Part shown: positions 1 through 11,462 of the stretch, one piece after another | How positions within the stretch are numbered: position 1 is the stretch's first letter | Layout of the letters: each line of letters opens with the position of its first letter | Assembly (NCBI GenBank): GCA_949987565.1 | Contig: OX465118.1 | Span: forward strand, 3,686,538 to 3,750,537 | Direction: 5' to 3' | DNA from: Luidia sarsii | Taxonomy: Eukaryota; Echinodermata; Asteroidea; Paxillosida; Luidiidae | Length of the DNA stretch: 64,000 nt | Made by a program: the position numbers and the translations under genes | Notes under the pieces: model-generated | The model's input: only the letters and a program-made list of their open reading frames with translations | Told to the model about the DNA's origin: nothing | Database searches by the model: none

Positions 1-234
1 CGAGCGATCGTGTTCGTTCCAATGGAACGTCGGGTCAGCCGAAGAAGCGCTTGGCCCGGCCAGGTTGCCAGGGGTGGAGGAAGGGCCAGCGCTGGCCTTC
101 AGGCGCTGAAATACTACCGATAGCGGCACGTCACTGTCATCAGTGGTTCCTGCTCGGGGAGGGGATGAATTTGAACCATCAGAGTCAGAGTCAGACTGGC
201 TCAGACCCAAGGATTCAGACGACACATCGGCCAT
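1..234 (-). CDS. piggyBac-like transposase, N-terminal 78 residues (runs off the left edge)
   Basis: An open minus-strand frame starts at the ATG at 232-234 and is still open at base 1. The 78 residues are rich in Ser, Asp and Pro, with an acidic Ser/Asp run near residues 14-20, then DSDVPLSVVFQRLK (about 33-46) and a W-containing FHWNEHD block at the end. An acidic, disordered head followed by a short Phe/Trp block is typical of piggyBac-family transposases, which cut and paste DNA at TTAA sites. The assignment is supported by the nearby terminal repeat, which ends at a TTAA at 795-798 and resembles the ends of the elements at 3.3-4.0 and 11.5 kb. The catalytic DDD core would lie left of the window, so activity cannot be judged. 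A domesticated host gene is an alternative. Confidence 0.5.
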   Translation of the reverse strand, partial: MADVSSESLGLSQSDSDSDGSNSSPPRAGTTDDSDVPLSVVFQRLKASAGPSSTPGNLAGPSASSADPTFHWNEHDRS

Positions 235-794
235 CGTGATACTAGGAAGAGAGCAGGAGAGACGATCAAGGCGCAGCGATGAAGAGAGTACATGTAGTTC
301 ACACCGTGCGAGCTACAACAACGCCACCCTATTTATTACCTAAAATGCAAGGCCAATTATATTGTTCAAGTCAGTTATGCAACGTGGCCTGAAAATTAAT
401 TAATTAATTAATTGATTAATTTGTATGTGGCCTGCTGACATGCTAATTCATTTAATGACTAAACTGTCTCTATTCCTCCATCCTGTCACTCAACTGTCTT
501 GAGAATACACCTAATCGATCGCAATGCAGCTGTAAAGCAATTTAGCATGACCGCGAACCCGTTATTGTCTCAACCCTTGCTCAACCCCATTGAGCCACTG
601 AAACCGCAAGTTTCTGTCCCCGCGAACGGGGGAGACCAAGCACAGGGCCCGGTACATTGAATAGAGCCAGCTGGTCCATTGTTTAGTGCTGCCGGCCTTG
701 TAACTGATACGCATTCTGCGGTCTCCGAGTTCGGAGGTACCGGCCAGCAGGTGCAATTTCTTTTCTCCGGATTCAGAGGTCCTGGCGCCAAGTG
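1..794 (-). mobile_element. Right part of a piggyBac-like element with TTAA end
   Basis: The right end reads ...GGCGCCAAGTGG followed by TTAA at 795-798. Its last ~30 bases (ATTCAGAGGTCCTGGCGCCAAGTGG region) match, with a few changes, the right end of the element at 3329-4021, also followed by TTAA. The transposase-like reading frame starts 560 bp inside this end and points inward, as expected for the 5' side of an autonomous element. A TAAT/TTAA-rich stretch lies at 393-410. The left end is outside the window. Confidence 0.45.
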
Positions 795-798
795 GTTA

Positions 799-3328
799 AA
801 GATAATGGCTTAAAACAGGTTGTTAAATTTACAACTAGAGGTCAGGCTACTCTCAACTTGATCATACTAACAAATGACTCTGTGTGTGTTTACCTTCAAT
901 CAGAAGTAGTGATCACAACTGCATTATCCTGAAATCTTGTGGTAAAACTTTGCCTAGCAAAAACTAAATTTGAATACGAGGGCACTTCAATAGGGTCATC
1001 AATCTGTAGTGCCTGGAAAGACCTCTCACATGCCACAAACAGCAAGACAAGGGAGTCAATCAGTGATTTATTATGAATTTTTGAAGGTTTTTAAAGTTTG
1101 AATTTGAAACTTTAGTCACGTGACTATCTTTTGAGCAACTCAATTTAATCCAATTTCAGGCACAAGGGTACATCATGTGCTTTGTGTGTGTCAAGTTTGG
1201 CTGGAGGAATTTCTGTGGTTCTGTAGATATTTAGCATCTTTTCTGTTACACTGTAGCGGTGGAAAAGCCAAAGAAGAAGAAACTGGAAAAAATCAGAAGA
1301 AAACGGATACCTTTTCCGCTAATCTATAGCAACGGAAAAGCTCAGGAAGACATCAACCAAAAATCAGCACAAAAACAATAGCTTTTCCTTATTTTGGGCA
1401 GATATTACCGGTACTACTCCTATGATACTGCAATCAATATACAGAATGTGGTCTTGACGTGCTTCATGACAAGCTCACTGCCTCAAATTTGCCCAGTGTT
1501 TGTCTAACTGAGAACATACACATGTATTCCCTCCTTTAAGGAAAAATGTACATGGAAAAGAATTGCGTAATTCACATACCATACTGGTAGGACTTCACTG
1601 TTACAGTGTAACCTCAAAGGGATACTGTAACTCATAGATCAGGCCATCTTTTTGCTATTAATTTTTCTACATGTTTTCTAACTGCATCCTGACTTTTAGT
1701 AACACAGTTGTGTTTTTGCTTGCTGTGTAATGATGATGTGGTTTGGGTTGTTTTTTCTTATGTGGAAGTCACATGGTTCATGTGGGCAATATGTGCAATG
1801 TTTTACAATGTTATTTGGGATTCAAATCCCGCCCGAGCTGCCTGAAATTTTTATCAGGCACCGGGCAAAGCACTGAGCATTCAGTGTTTACCACGTCGAG
1901 TAAGGGCAAAACCTCTTTGAATGTTATTTAATAAGATTTTATTTGTAATTGTAAGTAATGTTTGTTTGTGTTTTAATGATAACAATTATCACATTCTTGT
2001 AATTTGGCCATTGGCCATGAGAAGAATGTATTAAACCAGAATGAATAAAATAAACTATGAAAATAACTAGAGATTTATGTCTGTTTGCTAACAGAACATA
2101 ACGCTTTTCCGCATCTGGTTTCTTAAAAAACAAAAACAAAAAAAACGCATATGCATATTTTGTGCACAAAGTGTATCGGACCTCATTATAATATTGTAAA
2201 AATCATAATAATTCTGAACAATGGTCGATTGGTTCCAAACTCAGGATTTTAAGTCTAGCCCAATAGCTAACTACCCACCAAATTTCAAGAAGATTGAGCA
2301 TTGGCTAATATGTGTTTTAAAAACATGGATTTAGATGACGTCACAATTACGTCATGGCATTTTGGCCCCGGAGGGTGTTTCTAAACTACATCCCCAATAG
2401 ATATAAACGAAAAAATTAAAAAAATCTTGCTCCGTTGGCCAAATATGCTCAATTGAATGTTAAAAATGCAAAAGTTCATGGCCTCATTAATATTCATGAG
2501 ATGACGTCACGATCGAATTAGGGCAATTTTTTGATACACCTCTTCCCTGCAAAATTGAAACCAAATGAACTTCTACTTTTGCTTTAATTGGAGTTCGAAA
2601 TTTGCCCCTTTAAAGCGCTGTCACATGACACGTGGTGACGTCATGAAGTTTTAAAGACAAATGTGCACAACTTCAGCAAGGGCTCTATGCATTTGTCAAG
2701 TTTGAAAAAAATCAAAGTTTGTTCAATGGCAAAAAAGTCTTCAGAAAAAACCCTGTGCTTTGTCTATGGGATTTGTACGAACAGAAAAAGAAGAAGAAAA
2801 AAAAAATCTGAACAACAACAATAGCTTTTCCGCTTCGTGGCGAAAAAGCTAATAACAGGCAGTGTAACAAATGGTTCAACAGGTAAACCACCCAAGCCTA
2901 AAGTGCATGTGTATCAACGGATAATTTCATACATCTTGTTTATTTTACTTTGAAAAATCATAGCTTTAAAGAAATCCATTCCAACACAATATGTGGTTTT
3001 ACACCAACTCAGGGTTTGTATCTATCATGATGATGTAAATATCCGTTACAAGTTTGAAAAACACAGAATTCTTCAATGTAAGTAGCTTAATTTCCCGGGT
3101 ATAATGCGCACCCCCAACTTGCACCTTCCGCTGAAAAAAAACCCCAAAAAGCATGTCCATGGACTGAAAAAAATGCACATCCATGGCATGGCTTCGTAGA
3201 CCTGCCTCCATTGTATTAAAAGCTGTTTTGAATACTTGAATATCAGTGGGAAGAATGATCACCCTTGTAATAAAAAAATCCGGGAGAGCCTGCAGTGGGA
3301 ACGATTTTTAAAATATGACACAATTTAA
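799..3328. other. Non-coding, repeat-derived DNA, no gene recognised
   Basis: No reading frame here looks like a protein. A word close to GCGGAAAAGC, or its complement, recurs at about 1256, 1313, 1330, 1380, 2103, 2820 and 2840, which suggests nested copies of a short element whose outer limits may be near 1250 and 2870. The 2200-2760 part has the AT-rich, TGACGTCA-containing look of old non-autonomous transposons (TGACGTCA-like words near 2338, 2503 and 2637). These are impressions from reading; no family is named. Confidence 0.3.
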
Positions 3329-4021
3329 CCACTTCGCGCCTGGGGGTTTTTCAGCGCCGATGACCGCCATACGGGGGTTTTTGAACAATGCATCATTTTC
3401 AAATCTCGCTAAAACAATCGGAACAATATATTTCTTTGAAATAAAGCGATAAGGGTACACTATGGGTACAAGAGAGTAAAATCTTGCACAATTCGGACGT
3501 CGTTGTGGCTTTTGATTATCCGTTCGAAAAAGGGCCCATTGTGCATCGTCAATGGACCGTAACGGACTTGTGTGTGTGTGTGTGCGCGTGTACGGTGCTG
3601 TCAATCCCTGACCACAGACTCCAGCCTCCACTCCAGGCAGTCCAATCTTTGAGTTGGTCGGCCACAACCAAGCGTACAGATTACGGTAAAGAATGTGGGG
3701 GGAATTCCAATCCCAGACCGACGACCGTTGGGCTGTGTGGCATGCAAAGGCAATGTCCCCCGCGTGCTTTCAGCTACAGTGCGGTATCCCTCGATCCTCC
3801 ACAGTAAAAGTCCCACAATTGCACAATTACTGCTGCTAATCTTGCAATTCATGTGGCAACTTGCGTCAAAAAGGGTCTTTGTACTGATTCGTATTGCTTT
3901 GTTCTAAGCTGAAAAGAGTCTTTGTTTAGAATGTGGATAATAGTGGTGCCCGGATTCGGAGGGCCCCGTCGCATAGTCAAGCCAATGGAGCTCCAGATTC
4001 GGAGGTCCCAGCGCAAAGTGG
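3329..4021. mobile_element. TTAA-flanked non-autonomous piggyBac-like element
   Basis: The element begins CCACTTCGCGCC directly after TTAA (3325-3328) and ends GCGCAAAGTGG directly before TTAA (4022-4025). The inverted ends and exact TTAA duplication are the hallmark of piggyBac-type transposition. No transposase frame is present in the 693 bp, so it would need a partner such as the element at the left edge. A short GT/GC-alternating run lies at about 3570-3592. The left ~500 bp are closely repeated at 11463-11945. Confidence 0.7.
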
Positions 4022-4482
4022 TTAAGGTCCGCTTCTGTATGACAACTGAAACTCTTACTGCCAAGACCAAGACCATCATCGGGTTGTACCCATGTATATA
4101 CTGCGCACCCCCAACTTTTCATTTCTACAGCGGTGAAAAAAAATCTGCATTATACTATAATTTATGGTATGATGTAAGGTTGTTTAATATTACAGTATTT
4201 ATTGATATCGCGATATCGCTTTCTGACAATTATCGTATCGAGCGCATTACAAGATATCACGATATTTTCGACATATGATCATTGATATCGAAAAAAGTAC
4301 CGTGATATAAAAAAAAAGGACTGGTTTTCCAACCCCATTATCGCCTGTCTGTGAGCTTGTATAGCGTGGCCATCTGAGAGATCTTGGAGGGCGATAAACT
4401 TTTGTTAGTAAAAACAACGAAATACCCCAAACCGCAAGGGGAGAGGAGTACCAGCCAGCCATTTGACTCGATTTCGTTGGGG

Positions 4483-4905
4483 GGGTGTACGCCCCCTCCG
4501 GCCCCTCATGGAAGATCGTCGCCCCCCCTCCCCACTTGCCCCCCCCCCCCCCACTGGGATTTGGGGGGTTTTTTTCAATGAAAAACAAAAGAAAAACAAA
4601 ACCACACAATTCCAAAGATAAAGAAAGAACCCCATTAATTTTTTGGGGGTAGTAAGATAATTTGTAGGTGCTGAACGCTGATCAAGCAGAGAGGCTTGAG
4701 AAGGGGAAGCGTATACGTACAGTACATGTACGTGTATGCAGCCATGCGGCCGATGTACATGTACACACATGTATACATGTACATGTACACAGTGTGTGCA
4801 AGGACGTGTTATGTCTTGTTGCAATGCTGCGCATAGTCTGGTTTCGGCCCCCCTTTAGTGTTGCTATGGCTTTACCTAGAGATGGAAACCAGACCTTAAC
4901 TTGAC
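4483..4905. repeat. Interspersed repeat, copy 1 (second copy at 55845-56320)
   Basis: From the G/C-run block near 4483 to about 4905 the sequence matches 55845-56320 in the same orientation. Shared landmarks in order: GTACGCCCCC, ATGGAAGATCGT/ATGAAAGATCGT, an AAAGATAAA block, CTTGAG then GCGTATACGTACAGT, GTATATGCAGCCATGCGG, a TACATGTA-rich stretch of variable length, GTGCAAGGACGTGTT, and GTCTGGTTTCGGCCCC. No coding capacity is evident. In the second copy the block lies just inside a hAT-like terminal sequence, so this may be a truncated non-autonomous hAT-like element. Confidence 0.55.
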
Positions 4906-4907
4906 CA

Positions 4908-7231
4908 CCTTTCCAAAGGCGCACCTAGCTAAAGGTAGCCGTGTATTCGGCCCAAAAGCAATGAACAACTCAGGGATATTTTCCCAAACACAACCCTCAT
5001 TGCTGACTAAAAATGCCAAAAACCTACGGGAATGTTCAACTGGGCTAACCTTCCCAAGCCTACAACAACCCCCGTCCCAGACTAGTTTCTAGTTCCTTTG
5101 AGGAACTAGTTGAAACCCTGGACAATCTGCTCTCCTTATTAGAGGAACAAATCACCCAATAATACCCAGTCCGGCCACTCCAACCAATTCTATACCGGCA
5201 AACCCATATTGAGATGAACTGATCTGCCAAGATCACTACCACAACTGATGATTGCCCAGATGGCATGAAAACATGTTATTGCGACACCATGGGAGCTGCG
5301 AAGCATCCCTAGTCTCCTTCCATGAGAGCACCTTCCGATCTTATGGCCTGCTATATTAGCCAATCCTAGTCCACGCATATAGCAAGGTTCTTGCTTTATG
5401 GTTAAACAGACTTACCCCTATGGAATATAGCAAAGAACACGGCAAGTGGTCTTAAAGTGCCTCGTACATTTTTTGTTCCACGGGTCAACAGAGAGGCGGT
5501 GTCACTGAATGGGATTACACCATCATTTTCACAAACGCAGTGGCTATTGTTATGGCAGCCGTAACCCAACTTCCATTTTCTATAGTTACGGCACTGCAAC
5601 TGCGCAAGCGCGAGGACAAGCCATATTTTGTTGCACACGGAGCGCCGTCTCAATTTCAGTACAGGCATAAGAAACATGGCAAATTCTCTGGCTGTAAGCA
5701 CATAATTTGCTTGTCTTGAACCAATGTCCCTGTCATTTTCGGAATGGAAAAAGGTGTCATTTGCAATCATGTATAAATTATAAGAAGCTCTCGCATGTTG
5801 AGATTGGCAAACAAACGGGTCCCTAACAAAGTCGTCAGCGATGCACTGTACTATGATGTCGACTTCGCGTGCGTGCATGCGGCAGCAGAAAATACGAGAA
5901 GTCATTCGATTTTAGAGAGGTTTAAAAGACCACTATACAAATTCTAAAACTATTTTATCTATAAATCAACGTTGTAATTTTCTTTAATCGAACAGTGGCA
6001 ACAAATAATGACGAATGTATCATGCAAATGCAACAAATCAAGATCAAGCACGACAGCCGGACGGTAGCATCGCCAGCTAACATCGCGCTTCCAAAGTCAG
6101 TGTACACGTTACGGCCGGCGGGCCAGAAGCACTAGCTTTGTGGTTCGATCTGGCAGTGTCCTCGCGCTTCCACAGAAGAAGTGCCGTAACTATAGAAGAT
6201 GGAAACTGCTTTACGGCTGCCGTAACCATAGTTTTACAAACGGAATGCCAATTTTCGACGATTTGGGGTCAAAAATGGCGCTCATCATTAGAGTCCTAAT
6301 TAGACATTAGAATTTGCCCTCTCCTGCCCATAGGATGGATGAGTTGGATTATGAAAGAAAAATCCAACTTTTCTCAAAACTTCACTGTCCATATCACACG
6401 TGCAACCTGATTTCTCGATCCTATTACCCACCATGCAGCTGTACTAAAGGCACGTATAAGGCAATGTACATCGGCTAAGTACGGCCGGGCCGTTTGCAGT
6501 ACGCAATATACACATCTTGTACTGCAAACAAGTTTGGTGGACTCTTTTTTGGGGGGGGGGGGGGTCGATTCCAACTTAAAACATATATAGTAGCAATCAT
6601 TTTGCGGCGTGGATGAGCAAAGGTAAACTGCTTTATTCTCATTTTTAGCAGTTTTTTCACCAAAAAAGTACAGTAAACGTTTTTTCTGTACGCCTCCGTA
6701 CGACCAAAGGATTGGTTTTTTTTTCAAGGCAATCGTTATGCTGACATAAATGTACTGATAGTTTGTCTCCCCTCATGAATATTAATCTGAAGACCCATTG
6801 GCTCTGGCCAGCCATGTATTTATGACGTCATATAAAGTAAGCATCGAGTTGCTAAAGACCGTCTAGGATATTTATAACTTATTCTTATACATCAACAGAA
6901 AATTGTTTTGTTTTGGCATATAGGAGAGCGACCCGAGATAGGTTGCTTGATAAATGTGGAATTTAAGGGGGTTAAACAATTGCTAACTATGGCGTAAAAA
7001 TATGCATTGGCTACACATAGGTGTCCGGCAGTCATACTGTGTGTATTGAATAGAAATCCCGGTCACTAACTTGACTTCCGCTTATGCACAATGTATCACG
7101 ATAATACCGAATATGTGATATTTTCCCGACGATATATCAAAACCTGAAATTTTGGATATTAAACAATCTTGATAGTATGATGATATGCATCTGTTTATGA
7201 AAAGTTTATTTGATCTATTTACTTTCAAAGG
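4908..7231. other. Presumed intron or upstream DNA, no gene recognised
   Basis: This stretch lies upstream of the first recognisable phosphodiesterase exon. The longest open stretch, a minus-strand frame at 5402-5905 (167 codons with an ATG), shows no motif I recognise and no supporting context, so it is not called as a gene. A run of 14 G near 6549-6562 and pyrimidine-rich flanks are low-complexity. No earlier exon of the phosphodiesterase (for example its metal-binding HD-type histidine motifs) was found here. Confidence 0.4.
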
Positions 7232-7305
7232 TTGCACAACTCATATTTGGAGAGTTCTTTGAGCAAGGAGATCTTGAACGGCAACAGTTTAACAAGACAC
7301 CAGAG
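7232..7305 (+). CDS. Phosphodiesterase (PDE5/6/11 type), internal exon with an apparent 1-base loss
   Basis: The exon is bounded by TTTCAAAG before it and GTATGT after it. It begins with VAQLIFGEF; one base later in frame, the rest reads FEQGDLERQQFNKTPE-like. This corresponds to the conserved EFFxQGDxER helix near the end of class I cyclic nucleotide phosphodiesterase catalytic domains, which hydrolyse cAMP/cGMP in the cytoplasm. A complete version would be 75 nt; 74 are present, and the missing base falls in the TTCTT run around 7256-7260. The next coding exon is at 9701-9784, continuing the same region of the domain. The lost base may be a sequencing error or a real lesion; family identity does not depend on it. 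Confidence 0.7.
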
Positions 7306-7489
7306 GTATGTTACTTTAAAAAGTGCATTTTAAAAAGTGAATTGCATAATTTTTTGTTACATCATTACAATTTTATGTAGGACTACTGACAATCATGTAT
7401 GAGCCAATACTATGGAATTCCATCTCTGCCAAGTTACGCGGCGCATGTTTCGCATTTATACCCGGATCTCCCAAACATGCGGCGTCCAC

Positions 7490-7782
7490 GGCGCATAGTC
7501 GCGTCGTGCCGTCGCATAGTCGCGTCGTGCCGTCGCGTCGTGCCGTCGCCCCTTTTTGCACTGTGTGTATAGGGCCGTTTCGGCGTCGCGTCGTGCCGTC
7601 GCATAGTCGCGTCGCATCGTCGCATTTTTTTTTTCAGGGTCTCTAGCCGTTTACGCCGTCGACGGTGCATAGTCGCGTCGTGCCATCGCATAGTGCCGTC
7701 GCATCGTCGCATAGTTGCGTCGCATCGTCGCATCGTCGCATCGTCGCATCGTCGCATCGTCGCATCGTCGCATCGTCGCATT
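7490..7782. repeat. 9-bp minisatellite, left arm (GCATCGTCG / GCATAGTCG units)
   Basis: Units alternate between GCATAGTCGCGTCGTGCC-type outer repeats and pure GCATCGTCG repeats at about 7724-7778. A non-repeat insert with a T run lies at about 7556-7640. The inverted counterpart is at about 8711-8915. It is part of the foldback element arm. Because the unit is 9 bp, several frames stay open by chance; none is a gene. Confidence 0.8.
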
Positions 7783-8710
7783 TTGATAAAGGTCTGTCTT
7801 TATTTTCGCCGAGTGAGGGCGCACAAGTTTGTTACTTCAGGTTGTTGGAAAATTATCAAAAACATGAATAGGCGTACGTTTTCCAATTACACCTTGCTGG
7901 ATCCCTCTCTGCGCTGCCAAGAAGATAGTATCCTTTTGAATTGCACCAGCTACTGCCAGTACTGACCCGTTTCTACCTCCATGTATAAACCACTACCAAA
8001 ATTAAATACTAAATAATAAAGCCGCTTCATTTTTGTATACAATTAAGTGGTCACTCAGACTAAATGAAGATAGAAAGATACCACAAACTGTTGATTTACC
8101 AATGATTGAACACGGTTCACCCTACTTCAATTTCCTGATCTAAATTTAATCCTGCTCCCCTGTCTATAGTAATAGTATTGATTAACATAACACATTGCAT
8201 TTTGATGAACACATAATTTCTGCATTACCTATAATTTCATATTATGGTAGTTAGACCTACCCAAAGAAAATAAGTTTTCAATTTTCAGAATTTTTTCATT
8301 GTTTAAAATTATTATTCCATAATGCTTAAAATGTATGTGGGTTTAATTTTAAAAAAGTCATTTTTGTAAGAACATAAACATATTATGGGTACATTTAGAG
8401 CAAGTGATATAATATTTCACTTTGACCTCGTGTTGAATGCTACAATTTCACTGCTTGAGTTATTCACTTAATGAAATCGAATTGCAATATAATGTTCTGC
8501 AAGTAGGCCTAATTATTAAATATTAGGTCAGTACTGGCAGTAGCTGGTGCAATTCAAAAGGATACTATCTACTTGGCAGCGCAGAGAGGGATCCAGCAAG
8601 GTGTAATTGGAAAACGTACGCCTATTCATGTTTTTGATAATTTTCCAACAACCTGAAGTAACAAACTTGTGCGCCCTCACTCGGCGAAAATAAAGACAGA
8701 CCTTTATCAA

Positions 8711-8915
8711 AATGCGACGATGCGACGATGCGACGATGCGACGATGCGACTATGCGACGATGCGACGATGCGACGATGCGACGATGCGACTATGCGACGA
8801 TGCGACGATACGACTATGCGACTATGCGACGATGCGACGATGCGACGATATGACTATGCGACTATGCGACGGCACGACGCGACTATGCGACGGCACGACA
8901 CGACTATGCGCCGTG
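8711..8915. repeat. 9-bp minisatellite, right arm (GCGACGATG units)
   Basis: Tandem GCGACGATG with GCGACTATG variants; the inverted counterpart of the 7.5-7.8 kb array. This arm is shorter and lacks the insert seen at 7556-7640, showing that the two arms change in length independently. Open frames over the array come from the 9-bp period. Confidence 0.8.
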
Positions 8916-9047
8916 GACGGCGCATGTTTGGGAGATCCGGGTATAAATGCGAAACATGCGCCGCGTAACTTGGCAGAGATGGAATTCCATACAATACAGC
9001 AAAAAAAGAACATTTAAAAAGCTACCTACCAACTGTTGTCTGGTGCC

Positions 9048-9365
9048 CTCAAACCCCTTTGGTTTGGTGGGCTGACTGATTGGTTGTTTGATGGGCTGAT
9101 TGGCTGGTCGCTTGGTTGGCTGGCTGAGTGGTTAGTCACTCAGTGGTTAGTTGTTTGGTGGGCTGACTTAGTGTAGGCTGACTGATTTGTTTTGGGGCTG
9201 ACTGGTTGGCCCTTTGGTGGACTGACTGGGTAGTTGCTTGATAGGATGTCTGGGTGATTATTTGGTGGACTAAGTGGTTGGTCGCTTGATAGAATGTGGG
9301 TTGGCTGATCGGTTGCTTGGTGGACTGTCTAGTTGGTCACTGGATGGGCTGACTGGTCTGTGGCC
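9048..9365. repeat. Degenerate TGGTTGGCTGACTG-type tandem repeat
   Basis: Irregular reiterations of TTGGTGGGCTGACTG, TGGTTGGTCGCTTG and related words, without T-free or frame-preserving order. It lies between the foldback element and the next exon, inside the intron. No coding potential. Confidence 0.6.
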
Positions 9366-9700
9366 TGGTATAAAGTAGATGTGAACAACAACTCCCAGTC
9401 ACTATTAATCCAGTCTTTTTTCTCAGGAAACTCTGGGCTCGACTCAAAGTAGAGGGTATATGAATATATAATTGAAATTGCTTGTAGATACATACGGTAC
9501 AAAACTATGGGGCTTCTGTGAAGCATGCATGGGTCTGCTGCAATGTAAGTTTTATAGCATTGCTAGTGAATTGTTCCCAAGTAAATACTCTAACCAGAAT
9601 TATTTTATTTTGCATTTTGGTAATTTAAGTCAGTAAGCAGTTTGCAACATTTTTGTATATCACTTCAGAATTATTTTAATATAATTTATTTCTTTTTAAG

Positions 9701-9784
9701 GACATGATGAACAGGGAGAAGCTACATCTGTTACCTAAGATGCAAGTTGGCTTTGTGGACTCTATATGCATGCCAGTATATGAG
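9701..9784 (+). CDS. Phosphodiesterase (PDE5/6/11 type), internal exon
   Basis: This 84-nt exon sits between TCTTTTTAAG and GTATGA. It encodes 28 residues in phase 0, including [20 protein letters not shown], then MPVYE. The motif K-[LI]P-x-[ML]Q-[VL]-[GE]-[FW]-[IV]D-x-[IV]C is the glutamine-bearing helix of the phosphodiesterase catalytic pocket; the Q in MQVGF matches the invariant glutamine that binds the nucleotide purine. The NREK-x6-P-x-MQVGF pattern is closest to PDE5 and DSICMPxY to PDE11, so I place it in the PDE5/6/11 group without choosing. It follows the exon at 7232-7305 and is continued by the terminal exon at 28607. Confidence 0.85.
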
Positions 9785-10187
9785 GTATGAGAAGTGTTAT
9801 ATAAAGTACATAATGAATTTTCTTGATTACTCTTAGAAAAAAGGTACCTAGTCACATTAACCCTTTGCGTACCACATTATTTATTCGGTACGTACAGTCC
9901 ATTACCAAATTGTTTTGAGCCCAAGGCAGCTTTTCATCTCACTCTTATTCAACGTCATATTTCTCAATCAAGGTTCATTTTTACAAGAAAAATGTGTGTT
10001 TGTATTTTATTAAGTAGAACAAAGGCTTTCTTCTGGTTTGAAATTTTAATTGAATCTCTTTACAACAAGCAATTTACAGCTCTATTATTGAGTACTAATG
10101 GTTTCCGTGAGAGCTTTTTCGGTCATGATATAATCTTTCATTTGATACCTAGACCAAGTAATGCCAACTAGAAATAGGTGACAATAG

Positions 10188-10461
10188 GGCCGTTCCCACT
10201 ACGAAAATAATCGTGATTTGAATCGTGATTCAAAACCCTTTTTTTTTCTTTTTTTTTTCACACAGGCCAAATAATCGCGTCGCAAATAAACGCGATTATT
10301 TGAAAAAGTCTCACTCTTAGTGGAGTCCGAATCGCGATTCAAATCCCACTAATAATCGCCTTTATTGTGTCCCCACACGCAAAAAAAAATGGAATTTGAA
10401 TCGCGATTCAAATCGCGATCCAAATAATCGCGTTTATTTGGTGTAGTGGGAATGGCCTTAT
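10188..10461. mobile_element. Short inverted-repeat element (MITE)
   Basis: The ends GGGCCGTTCCCACTA (about 10188) and TAGTGGGAATGGCC (about 10447-10460) are near-perfect inverted copies. The interior is full of palindromic AATCGCGATT and AATAATCGCG words arranged symmetrically. There is no coding capacity and no clear target duplication. The superfamily is uncertain; a Harbinger-type origin is a guess. Confidence 0.55.
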
Positions 10462-11462
10462 TTTGTCTGAAAGATCTTGAGTAAGTTGCCGCAGAGACTT
10501 CCACCATGAGCGTGCATTCACAAGCCTCGCATCCGTGACCTACGGCGATCTCAGGGCCTGTACCGCTGACCGTGCACACTGCGCGGTTCCATTTCGACTG
10601 AACCCATTGTCATTGTCAAACGTACCTGAAAGACGACAATTTCAAGGATTTCCTTCTATAACCTTGCCAGAATATATGGAATCATTATCAAAAAACAATA
10701 TATGCAAGAAATCCACACAGTAGTCAAGTATAATAGATCGTTCATGGCAGCGGAATCGGAGGGAAACGTTGATGAATTTTAATAAAGTTTACGCGGCCAT
10801 TTCTTCGAAAATGTCAATGGTGACCCCCATTGACCTTTCCAACTCTCCAAGACCATTGACCTTTCCAAGAGCTTTCCAACTGTATGATTAACAGAGAGTG
10901 CACACAGAATTATTTATCCTCCGATGAAAATGTGCATCGCGCTTGTCGAGTAAACTCGACAATGGAAAGGAAACATACTTTACGCATTGTTCAGTAAACT
11001 CAACATTGGGACTCAAAGGGTTGATGCAATAGTTCTGGTACCAGGCTACTAAGGCTCATGTGGCAAAGGGGAATCAAATAGATTGTGTGTGAAGCTTGTT
11101 ATTTGGAGAAGGATATTCAGGTGCCTTTTATGGTGTATATTACCTGGAAAAGTATTTCACCTGGATCTGGCAGACAAAGTCAGATGTCGTTGACACATGG
11201 TCTTGTAAGTTTCATATAAAAGGAAGACAAAAGAAAGAAAAGAAAATACCCCAACTGCCTGTGCCAGTGCAACATCACTGACTTCTAGGGCAAATAATGA
11301 GAAGCCCAAAGTTAGTTTTCTAGAATCCTAACCCGAACTCAAGGCAAGGTAGCCAAGGAAGTTTCTACATGCAGCAGGTGTTGCAGATGGCTATAAAAGC
11401 TGATAGCTTGACCCCAAGATCAAGACTGAACAGGACGGGACTTCCCAACGCCTCTAGTTTAA

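Larger units (their letters stand above)
7411..8991. mobile_element. Foldback element with minisatellite-bearing arms and CAATAC target duplication
   Basis: Outer ends are exact inverted copies starting TATGGAATTCCATCTCTGCC. The arms (about 7411-7968 and 8525-8991) mirror each other through the 9-bp GCGACGATG-type tandem repeats and through a unique block containing GGGCGCACAAGTTTG. Directly outside the ends are identical 6-bp sequences, CAATAC, at 7405-7410 and 8992-8997. The ~555 bp centre (7969-8524) is AT-rich with no coding potential. Tandem short repeats inside long inverted arms are the defining design of foldback elements such as Drosophila FB and sea urchin TU. Arm lengths differ because the repeat number differs. 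The insertion lies in an intron of the phosphodiesterase gene. Confidence 0.8.

Noticed and set aside
4405..4824. His/Val/Cys-rich frames in the TACATGTA-rich stretch
   Set aside because: They are reading-frame shadows of a TACATGTA-type palindromic repeat.
5402..5905. 167-codon minus-strand frame with ATG
   Set aside because: No recognisable motif, no splice or element context, and similar lengths occur by chance in a 64-kb window.
7490..7782. CRISPR-like array of short repeats
   Set aside because: There are no spacers between units, the genome is eukaryotic and the units are contiguous 9-mers.
7395..9017. Arg/Asp/Met-rich and Ser/His/Val-rich frames in the foldback arms
   Set aside because: Product of 9-bp repeats in inverted arms; the same frames appear mirrored on both strands.
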